From: Conchocele bisecta
Taxonomy: Eukaryota > Mollusca > Bivalvia > Lucinida > Thyasiridae
Direction of reading: 5' to 3'
Assembly: GCA_029237695.1 (NCBI GenBank)
Contig: CM055265.1
Span: 87,021,447-87,085,446, forward strand
DNA length: 64,000 nucleotides
The position numbers and the translations under genes were made by a program. Shown here in pieces: positions 39,501-51,500 of this stretch. The notes under the pieces were generated by a model that was given only the letters and a program-made list of their open reading frames with translations, searched no databases and was not told the origin of the DNA. How positions within the stretch are numbered: position 1 is the first letter of the stretch; the number at the start of each line of letters is the position of its first letter.

Positions 39501-42500
39501 TCGGATCGAATATATATAGTATATCGGATCGAATGTATCGACGAGACGATCACTCTACAGCATGTTTTGTCTAAATCAGATGATTTTGTCATCCAAGATG
39601 GCCACCGAAAGGTAAAAAAGTTGTTCTTTTACTAAAGATTTCAAACGTATTCTTCTTGTGAACTGCTTGGCCGATATTGGCCAAACTTAACTGTAATGGT
39701 CTGTGGGTGAAGCCTGTCCATTTTTGTTAAAAATGGAGGTCATCACCAAATCCAAGATGTCCGTCGTTGAAAAGTAGGTCAAATTGTCCAAAAAATCTTC
39801 TTCTCACAAACCTCCAGGCTCATTTCGACGAAACTTGGTGTGAATGATTGATATTTAACGCTGTTTCAGATTTGTTCATATGGTGGCACCTGGGTCAAAA
39901 ATGGGCATGGCCCGAGGGGTCAACTAGGGGTCAAATTATATTTTTGACCGAATATGGTCATATAATATATCCAATCCCAGGTATCGACGAGACGATCACT
40001 CTGGAGCATATTTTGCCAAAATCAGATGATTATGTCATCCAAGATGGCCACCGACAGGTCAAAAGGTTGTTCTTTTACTAAAGATTTCAAAGGACTTCTT
40101 CTTGTGAACTGCTTGGCCGATATTGACCAAACTGAACTGAAATGGTTTGTTGGTGAAGCCTGTTCATTTTTGTCAAAATGGAGGTCATCACCAGATCCAA
40201 GATGTCCGCCGTTGAAAAGTAGGTCAAATTGTCAAAAAATCTTTGTATGAATGATCGATAGCTAACGCTGATTCAGATTTGTTCATATGGTGGCATCTGG
40301 GTCAAAAATGGTCATGGCCCGAGGGGTCAAATAGGGGTCAAATTTTATTTTTGACCGAATATGGTCATTTTATATATCAAATCGAATTTATAGCAGTAAA
40401 TCACATGCACATTCGCAATATATGTTAGATCAGAATGTACCAACAAATTCTGTGGAACATTTGAAGTTGTAAGTGAAGAGTCTTTGTGAAATCAAGATGA
40501 CCACTATGGAGGCTTTTAGGTGAGCGATACAGGCCCATTTGGGCCTCTTGTTAATTATATTTACCTTTCCCATATATATCGGTGTCATTTGGTGACACTA
40601 GTTAATCCTGGTTGTTTTGAATGAACTATATTGATACGTGTTCTGCGTCGTGTTTTCCAGTAGAAATACAGGTAATATAATTCTATAATATATGAACAGT
40701 TTGAAAACAGCTTCGGGATAAATTTACAACACCATTATCTTCTATTATTTAACCGACTCTGGTCTAAACTGACACACCTGTGACAAGTCAGCTTGTGTTT
40801 GTCGAGTTCAAAGAGATGCTGAGGTGTCAATTTGAAGCAAGTGTAAAGTCGACGCTGTGGGCACTTGGTCATACCGATAATTCAAAGATTAATACACACG
40901 ATTGCTGACGTCATTCGCGCATACACCACGGCTTGTGTTTTCTAAACGGGACCACTATCCTGACAAATCATGGCTTCTTGCATCAGCGGGAAGTCTAGAA
41001 GACCAATTTATGGATTATCGTCGTGGTTTACAATGTTCGGAATACACTCAACAAAATATTGATTAATACATCAGTGGAAAATGTGAATCAGTTCAAGGCC
41101 GTTTATATACCAGGGTGAACATATCTCACACGCAACTATCATTGATTTACTTAAAAATTAAATGGGGGATTGTGTTCGACATAGCGAGGTCAGCCCAATG
41201 TACAGTGCATACCGTTTCGTTCGCCGACAAACTCGTCCACAAACCAACTCCAATCAAAGGACAAAATTGATGCAGCAGTTATGTTTCCGGGTCAAAAATG
41301 GCCATGAAAACATATTATTTCCAAAATTGGTCACAAAAGTTAATAACGCACGTCATAACGCGAACGATAATCGTTGCGAATATGGCCAGTTTCGAAAATC
41401 GCGAAATTTATAAGAAAATATGGATTTTGTTTTAGAATTGATGAGACGGCTAATTATGAGCTGGATCTACAGGGTTAATGTTTAAACTTGATTTATTTTA
41501 CGATTACAAACAAACGCAAGAGCACGTACACAAATGTTTTCATTGGCACAGATGTGGGCATAATGTTGATCTTTAATGTGGGAGGAAACTGGTTACCCGG
41601 AGGAAACAGACGTGTCTAATCAGGTGACCACCATACCGTCTCAAATATTGCACTGGTCAAGGATCGAACATGGCCCGCATTGCTGAGAAGCGTGCTCGTT
41701 ACCAATAGCTCTAACCGGAAAACCAGATAAATACTGTAATCCATTTTTGCAAAAATAAAATACACACACTGAATTTGAAGTCAGTGGGTATAATTCTGTT
41801 TTAATAGACACAAGTCATCTATATTCCAGTGGGGAGGTTACATGCAATCAGCCACTGGTCCTCATGTCGCGAACCATTTTCATGTACAAGTCGAACTCAG
41901 CAGGCAAGACGTGTTCAACAACGTTTCAAAGAATCAGCTACAATGGCAGAACAAGTGTTATAAAATGTAAGTTGTTTTTATGCACCCAAAAATAATTCAG
42001 GTACATAATTATAATCGCCACCCTATCTGTCTGTTTGTCTGTCCAAGATTTGTGTTGAAGTAAATATTTTTCATCATCCGCATATTCATTCTTTTCACTG
42101 ATGTGGCCCCTGTGCCCAAGGTCAAATGACATAACATTTTGCATAAATGTTGTGGTCGAGGCATCGTTTTTTGGTACATCCATTAGTGTTACTGTATTCT
42201 TGTTTGTGTGAAGTATTATGGAGTCAATTATTTAACCTGAAATCAAGATATATGTATTCACGTTGTACAGGTACCGGATGTGCACATCTTGTCCTCACAA
42301 TAACAAAGTTCTACTTGACGGATCTTAACAAAATTCGGCATACATGTTTGTCAGGCATTGACAGATCTTGATCAAATTTGGCATATATGTCTATCATGGC
42401 AAGTGGAAGAATTCTTTTTGATTTTCAATTTTTTCTTATAATCACGAGTTATCTCTCCATGGCAGCCATGTTTAGCTCATTGTTTTCAAGACAAGAATTC

Positions 42501-45500
42501 CGCCACAGAAGCGGTGTCGTGCCTGCCGAGGCATTTGACTGTAACATGATCATGGGCATGTGCTACAGTAAGCTTCACAAAAACCATCAGAGAAGAGCAT
42601 GCTTAAAACACGAAAAATGTCAAGGTTGAAATAAGAATAACCCAACCTGGTGCCAAGTCCATACCACACCAAAGGATGTGGTCATGTTAATGGCGGCATG
42701 AGTGTGTTCCAAATGCTTACCTGTATCAAGTATCCAAATATTGAAGCTACCCATCAAGTAATATTAATGTTATACGATAAGGCCTATCAAAACAAATTGT
42801 TTGTTTAGGGGAATGGGCTCAAAATCTGTAGGTAGGGGTTTTTATGCCACCGGGTTTTCGAAGAAACGGGTGGCATATAGTGTTTGGACCGTCCGTCTGT
42901 CCGTCCGTCCGTCCTCCGTCCGTCACACTTTTCGGTTAACCACTTCGTCACAGTTTCTTAAATATGCTGCAGGTGGCATCCGCGTTCGACAGACTCATTT
43001 CTTGTTTTTTTTTTATAAATGAAGCTGTAAATCTTTAAATACAACGTGTACCTTGTTTACTTTACATGCCATTAGTTGTAGTATGAATATTAATTAACCT
43101 CATAATTCATTGTAGATTCTGGTGGATATTTTGCATGAAAAGAATATAATAAAATATTATTACATTGTATGTCAAAAATTATCAATTGTAGTGTTTAATT
43201 CAAACCCAGAAGCCATCTGTAAATGCACATGAACTAGTGTTGAGAATAAATAAGACTTGATAAAAAAACTTAATCCACGGTTTAATGCCGAAGACGCTGA
43301 TGCACAGGTGTTTGTTTGTTTGTTGGGGTTTAACGGCCTATCAACAGCTAAGGTCATTTAAGGCCGGTTCAATAGGTTTAGTACTAAATCCTATATATTG
43401 CCTGTACAAATGGGGGAAAAATCCCAAAATCTGAACTGAATATTTACAATAAGAAAACTATATATTAAGCCCTGAAATGAGAATAATCCTGAGCTGATGC
43501 CTGATTTCTACACGTGAGCAATGCTATCATGTCCGCAAACACTGATGAACTAGGGAAAATGTCAAATGTTCGTCGTTCTTGGAGAATGTTGGCATACATC
43601 TCTGTTTATACGTAACAAGATGCGAGTCCCAGTAGACGAAACCCCAGCTATCGCGCCAATTGGCAATTTCTGTTGTTGTTGATTGTGGACTTATATTGGG
43701 ATAATCTCTGCAGTTACCGTAATGCTTGTCCCGGCGCTTAGTTTTCGCCACACCTAGAGTCGTAAGACGGTCGCAAGTTAAAAAAGATGAGTTGTTTAAT
43801 ATATCGTGTATTAAAATGTAATTTACCAACAAAGTCGCATGAAACATAGAATGGGTGTGAGACAAAAGTCAGAAGGAGAGGGATAAAAATTAACAAAATT
43901 AACAAAATAGGCAAGAACTTTTTTTCTTCTGAAAAATGTGGAAAAAAATATATAGGGTCGGCACATTTTGTTAATAAAATAGCAGGTAGGGTCGGGTGCC
44001 CCGAAACAAACAATTCTTTTTGAAACTAAGGCCCAATGAAGAAACTTGTACAAACTTTTGGACGCAAAAAATGGCTGTTTCCGCAAAAAATGTGAAGGTA
44101 CAAACGGTCAAGGTCATGTTAACAAAGCTTGTATAAACTTTTTGACACTCTGGCTGATTAACTGATATCAGAAGACACAGGCATTAATAAAAGAAAGTGG
44201 TAACTCCATCTTTGTTTTTATTATTTACACACCAGCAGAACACAAGCTATTTATAAATGGCCTATGTGACATAACGCATGTATCTTGATTGGTCCGGCCG
44301 ATTGGTACTCTAATCTGCCGATCATATGAGATGCGCCATTTGTTTTTGTGATCGTCTCATTCCATGTGCGTAATATCAAGAAAAATATTACAAAATTTAG
44401 TGTATTTTCCTTGAATGACATCGAAAGTTGACAACATTTACAGAGCAAATGCGGCTCTGAGAATTTCAACAACTTTCGATATCATTTCCGGAAAATATTT
44501 TAAATTTTGTAAATATTTCCATGAAATTACGCACATGTTTGTAGGTACAAAATCACATGGCTTGTGTTATACTGTAACATCAATAGAGGCCTGCACACGA
44601 TTTAAATTCTCGGTTCTACTCTACCGAAAATGTAAATCGCGTGCTTTAAAATACATCATTTTTATGCCAGAATAATTCACATTTAGAACTACGAAAATAC
44701 TAAATGGTGATGATAAGAATATTTTTTAATGACCATTTAACATTATAAATTTGCATTTAAATTTGATTTAGCGATTGGAATTTAGTTCTTTGAAGCATTC
44801 AAAAATTATTAAATTTTCTAGCAAGCGCGAAATGGACGAAGTCCGACTTCCAGAATTGTCTACGCTCAAATGACCACTTGAAATTCTTTTGGTCAACAAT
44901 AGGTGTTAAGTTCAATCAACTAACCTGGTGACACTAATCTGACATGTTTCAGTTTTTGATGATGTTTATAGTGGATTTTTACACTGCGGGGCATGATAGT
45001 GGTTCGAGGCAATGGGGTTCGAGTTCGACTTTTCCCTGGTAGTTTTAATGTAATTATATAGGAATTCTGTCAGGCTAGTTCGAGGTAAGCATGGGTGACG
45101 AGTTTTCCCGGGTTCCAGCTATCGATGTTCAACTGTATATTGTCCATATTTCTCGACAAAAACTTGGTTTGGTAGCACTTTAGAATCATCTCCAATGGAA
45201 ATGATTCTAAAGTGCTGTCAAACCATATTTTGATAGAGAAAGAAGACAAAATATGCAACAACAGCAGACGACAGTTTTCGGTTCCCGCCTAAGGGTTAAT
45301 AAACTTGATATCAAATGGAACTAGCCAGGTATCCTCTATTTGACCACTCGTAATGTACTACAGGTTGGCCCACTAGCCAGGTATCCTCTATTTGATTCTT
45401 CGTGCTGACCCCTTGTGTTGTACTACAGGTTGGCCCACTAGCCAGGTATCCTCTATTTGATCCTTCGTACTGACCCCTTGTGTTGTACTACAGGTTGGCC

Positions 45501-48500
45501 CACTAGCCAGGTATCCTCTATTTGACCCCTCAGACTGACCCCTTGTGTTGTACTACAGTTTGGCCCACTAGCCAGGTATCCTCTATTTGATCCTTCGTGC
45601 TGACCCCTTGTGTTGTACTACAGGTTGGCCCACTAGCCAGGTATCCTCTATTTGACCCCTCAGACTGACCCCTTGTGTTGTACTACAGATTGGCCCACTA
45701 GCCAGGTATCCTCTATTTGACCCCTCGGACTGACCCCTTGTGTTGTACTACAGGTTGGCCCACTAGCCAGGTATCCTCTATTTGACCCCTCGGACAGACC
45801 CCTTGTGTTGTACTACAGGTTGGCCCACTAGCCAGGTATCCTCTATTTGACCCCTCGGACTGACCCCTTGTGATGTACTACAGGTTGGCCCACTAGCCAG
45901 GTATCCTCTATTTGACCCCTCGGACTGACCCCTCGTGTTGCACTACAGGTTGGCCCACTAGCCAGGTATCCTCTATTTGACCCCTCGGACTGACCCCTCT
46001 TCTTGCACTACAAGTTGGCCCACTAGCCAGGTATCCTCTATATGACCCCTCGGACTGACCCCTCGTGTTGCACTACAGGTTGGCCCACTAGCCAGGTATC
46101 CTCTATTCGACCCCTCGGACTGACCCCTCATGTTGCTCTACAAGTTGGCCCACTAGCCAGGTATCCTCTATTTGACCCATCGGACTGACCCCTTGTGATG
46201 TACTACAGGTTGGCCCACTAGCCAGGTATCCTCTATTTGACCCCTCGGACTGACCCCTCGTGTTGCACTACAGGTTGGCCCACTAGCCAGGTATCCTCTA
46301 TTTGACCCCTCGGACTGACCCCTCGGACTGACCCCTCTTCTTGCACTACAGGTTGGCCCACTAGCCAGGTATCCTCTATTTGACCCCTCTGACTGACCCC
46401 TCGTATTGCACTACAGGTTGGCCCACTAGCCAGGTATCCTCTATTCGACCCCTCGGACTGACCCCTCGTGTTGCTCTACAAGTTGGCCCACTAGCCAGGT
46501 ATCCTCCATTTGACCCCTCGGACTGACCCCTCTTCTTGCACTACAGGTTGGCCCACTAGCCAGGTATCCTCTATTTGACCCCTCGGACTGACCCCTCGTG
46601 TTGCACTACAGGTTGGCCCACTAGCCAGGTATCCTCTATTCGACCCCTCGGACTGACCCCTCGTGTTGTACTACAGGTTGGCCCACTAGCCAGGTATCCT
46701 CTATTTGACCCCTCGGACTGACCCCTTGTGTTGTACTACAGGTTGGCCCCACACCGGGAGGACACACCAGATCAGGGTCCACCTACAGTTCCTCGGTAAG
46801 TTGGAGGTGATCAAAAAGTAACGTTGGGGGGATGTTCCAGAAGACTGAAGTCTAAAATGCATTTTTATAGCTACACACCTGAAACTTGGTATGTAGCTTC
46901 CGTATGATGAGTAGATGCGTAAAGTTTATTTTGATTTTTGATTCAACACCCCGGGTCTTGGATTATCTCCCCTTTTTCGATTTAGAATTTCCCAAATTTG
47001 GCTTGTAACTCGTAAAAATGTTAAACCGTACTAGCTACAGATCTTAAACTTGGTATATATATTCTTTATGATGAGTAGATGAGCAAAGTTTATTTCGATT
47101 TTTGATTCGACCCCTGGGTCATTGATTATCTCCCCGTTTTTTACTTAGAATTTTGCCTTTTAACTTTTAAACCCCAATAGCTACACACCTGAAACCTGGT
47201 ATGTAGCTTCCTTATGATGAGTAGATGTGCAAAGTTTATTTCGATTTTTAATTTGACCCCATTTTCGACTCGAAATTTTGCCTCGTTTACTATCAAAGCG
47301 GTATGTGGGGCATCTCTGTTCTGTGAACACATTTTTATACGCCTGTTTGAAAAAACGTGATGTATTACGTATTCATCTTGTACGGCGGGCAGGCGGTGGG
47401 CTGGCGGGCACAGCTTGTCCACGCAATAACCAGTTCTACTTGACGGATTGTAACCAAATTGTAACCAAATTTGGTATACATGTTTATCACGGCAAGCCGA
47501 AGAAGCCTATTGATTTTCAAAACTTTCCGATGACTTATCTCCCCTTGGCGGCCATTTTTAATTTTCGCACTCTGTATCCTTGTCCACGCAATAACTCAAG
47601 TTCTACTTCACCGATCGAAACCATATTCGGTATACATGTTTATCACGGCAAGGCGAAGAAGCCTATTGATTTTGATTATTTTTTTTCGATACTTATCTCC
47701 CCTTGGCAGCCATTTTTAATTTTCGCACTGTATCCTTGTCCACGCAATAACTCAAAGTTCTACTTGACCGATCATAACCCAATTCGGTATACATGTTTAT
47801 CACGGCAAGACGAAGAAGCCTATTGGTTATGTCCACGCAATAAGTCGAGTTCTACTTGACGAATCGTAACCAAATTTGGTTTACATGTTTATCACGTCAA
47901 GATGAGTTATCTCCCCTTGTTGACTGCCCTTGCCTCAACGGGCGTATATTGTGACCTTCGGCACTCTTGTTATTTATGCTTTCATCTTCAAGATATTTCA
48001 TAGTGGGTAATGAATGGTATGTAGGCCCACTTCGAGGTACAGCTTTATACCATTGGAGTAATTTTATCACCTGATGATGCCACCCCAATCGCTGTAGCCG
48101 GTCAGGTGCCCGTTTCACTAAACTTCGTACGACTAAAATGTTCGTAAGTGCAAATTTAGGATCATCTGGAAATTTCAATTGATGGATTTACATTTATTGA
48201 GCATAGGCTGCCTATGCTCAATAAATGTAAATCCAATAATTGTTTACAATAAAACATTGTTAATGTGTAAATTTACAGACTTATCATAATTTTGTACTTG
48301 CAAACATTTTAGTCGTACAAAGTTTAGTGAAACGGCCCTCCAGTCAATTTGAGATTTGTACTGGAATAACCCTAAATATTCAGACAATTTATTCTGCGCT
48401 GCACATGTAAACAACAAAGGGTGTCCAAATATTTATGGTTTGTATGGTCGTCACATGATCAATGTATTTGGATACAATTTGTTTTGGAATCCCCATTTTA

Positions 48501-51500
48501 TAGGGCAGAAAATAGGCCAGTAGAGCACAAAACATCAGAGCACAATTGTGGCTATGACTGGAGAAATGGCGCTTATGGGATTTGTGACCAGTGCTGATCA
48601 AATAGCACACTCACGTTTGTTTGTTTATTAGTGTTTAACGGCCTATCAACAGCTAAGGTCCTGTAAGGCCGGGCAAACGGGTTCGATCCCATTTTAACCT
48701 GCTGCATTGGGGGGAAAATCCCAAAATCAGAACGGAATATTTACATCGAGAACAAATATATTCAGCCCTGAAATTAGAATAACCTGACCTGGTCATACCA
48801 CACGTCCATACCACACCATGTCACTTGGCCCCTTCCCCTAAAATAGGGATTACGAATATCGTAATACTCACATAAGGGGTATAACCAGATTCAACAGTCA
48901 CATACAAAATGCCAAAGACGTATGTGAGGGCCAAACCAGGTCTCCAGTCGGGATTCCGGTAAGGATGTACCCCGATCGTTAAATTACCCATCGCATGCTG
49001 CCACCTGCCATCCACACTCACTACATGTAGCCTGATAGCGATCTATATTGCTGGTTAGAAGCATGGTGGGTGTTCCATTGATGGAATGGCGAACAGTGCA
49101 AATCCTGATAAGACTGTGCGGATGCATAGGCTGATCTGGATCTACACTGGTCGCAAAACCCATACGTCCCATTTCTCCAGTCACAGCCACAATTAATTTT
49201 TGTATGTAATCTAGAATTGTGGACAACATTCAGCCTCGTTTGCGGAAACTGGAGAACCTGTTCGAATCAAGAGATTAGATAATTATGTGACTCCTGGCAA
49301 AACGGGCCTTACTGAGCCTCTCGGGGGATGTCCAGTTGGATAAGTTTCACTGTGTACCATTTCAGGATATCCCATAGCAAATGATCACCTGTACAACAAC
49401 GCTGCCTTCGGGGAGGGGCGCGGTAAAGGGGGTGTGTTCCCGAAGTCCGATGAGGAGGTAAGTAAGTCCGATGAGGAGGTAAAAGTAATCACTGGTGGTA
49501 AACACCACACCGGCGTAAAATGTTTCACGTTCAAAATATGTGCTGGATTCCTGACGTATTCCCATTCAGCTACATGAGGAAGATACTGCATAAACACATT
49601 TTCGTCTTAAAATTTCTTGCGCCGGTTACTAGATGAAACATGTGTTTATGCAATATCTCTAAGCAGAGCCGAGTGGAATCTCGTCAAGAAACCATTGGAT
49701 TTTTTGACGTGAAACAGTTTACACCAGCGTGCAGTACCTGAGGTAGTGCCTGTGTGTTCCCGAAGTCCGATGAGGAGGTAAGTAATCACTGGTGGTAAAC
49801 ACCACGCCGGCGTAAAATGTTTCACGTTCAAAATATGTGCTGGATTCCTGACGTATTCCCATTCAGCTACATGAGGAAGATACTGCATAAACACATTTTC
49901 GTCTTAAAATTTCTTGCGCCGGTTACTAGATGAAACATGTGTTTATGCAATATCTCTAAGCAGAGCCGAGTGGAATCTCGTCAAGAAACCATTGGATTTT
50001 TTGACGTGAAACAGTTTACACCAGCGTGCAGTACCTGAGGTAGTGCCTGCTCCAAGTGTAATTGGACTGACGACTGAAAGGGGCCTTACGGAATTTACTG
50101 TATTGATTTGAAACTTCACATACCTCTTTATCTATTTTCATTCTGTAGCCCACCCATGCGGCCCCAATTTCCAAGGTCCGCAAAAGCGGAAAGCGAGACA
50201 TAGGTTTTGTTTTTCCGGAGACGTCGGCGGCGGCGGTGGCGGCGGCGGCGGCGTCGTCATCATTCAATGTTAAGTTTTCGTGTTACAGTCATTACTTCAA
50301 CACCTTATCACCTACAGTCATGAAACTTTATACATACCTTTACTATCATATGTAGATGAATATAGGACTATTCTCAGGGTCAGGGTCAAGGCTGAACAAG
50401 GCGAGACATTTGATTCCGCGGAATTCTTGTTTTGTAAAATCTGCGTTCTGTTATTAAGTACCACAACATAAGTCTGATTGACTCTAGCCACATATGTACA
50501 CACACTGAGACCATCAAATACCTTGACGGGTGCGATATGCTGGTCACATCACAACGATTATAAACAAGAGCACTGTTAAAATATTCTTTCATCTTAGCGT
50601 GGCCCCACTGTATTATTTTATAATGATTGTAGCTAAGCAACTAATTTATCTTTGCACGGTCCCCAGGGTGTCTGATTTAGTGAGGCTCCACTGTATTACT
50701 TTTGTCGCGCCTGCTATCGTCGTTGTTGTCCGCATCGACATTGTCAGAAATGTCAAAAGAATTGTACAAGCTTCTTCATCATGGTATAACTTTAATACTA
50801 CTTGATACATGTAAGCATTTGGAGAATACTCCTGCCCCCATTAAGATGACCTTGACTGTTACATGGTTGTGGAAACACCATTTTTTTATGTCAAAAAGTT
50901 TCTTCAACCTTCACCTTTTTCTAGTTTTAAGCATGCACTTCTCCAACAGTTTTTGTGATGCTTACTTTAGCACAGGCCCATGATCATGTTACGGTCAAAT
51001 GACTCTGCAGGCGCGGAATTCTTGTATTTATAACGATTGTAACCAAGCTATCAATTTATCTCTGGATGGTACGAGATTTAGCGAGACTCCACTATACTAT
51101 TTTATATCGACTCCACTATCAATTTGTACATAAAAAATCATGATATCTCATGAATATTTACAACATTTACGATATTTTCCGTAAATGACTTTAAAAGTTG
51201 ACAAAATTTTCATAGCAAATGCGGAATTGAATTCTGCATTTGCTGTGAGAATTCCATCATTTTTTGACGTCATTTACCGAAAAGAATGTCACAGTTTCTG
51301 TAAATATATTTCTTGAAAAACTGCGCATGTTCATAGGTACAAAATCACAGTGTGTCTCACATTCTCTCCAATAGATTGCCCTGGAAATATGGCAGCAACA
51401 GAACATGGCAGCGCGGCTAGTTACAGAGAACCCTCTATATCACAAACAGCTGGTGTTAAACAAGCGCCATAAGGTCACAGGGTCTGCTTGGGACTCGTAC

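Noticed and set aside
41162..41413. 83-residue frame in RPUSD2 intron
   Set aside because: No similarity to the missing RPUSD2 segment. The correct exon was found at 41830-41966.
45320..46749. CRISPR-like array
   Set aside because: Units are continuous 65-bp tandem copies without unique spacers, in a eukaryotic intron.
47278..47859. 193-residue open frame
   Set aside because: It is made of repeated H7 core units (YLTD..ihVYHGK), so it is a repeat artefact.
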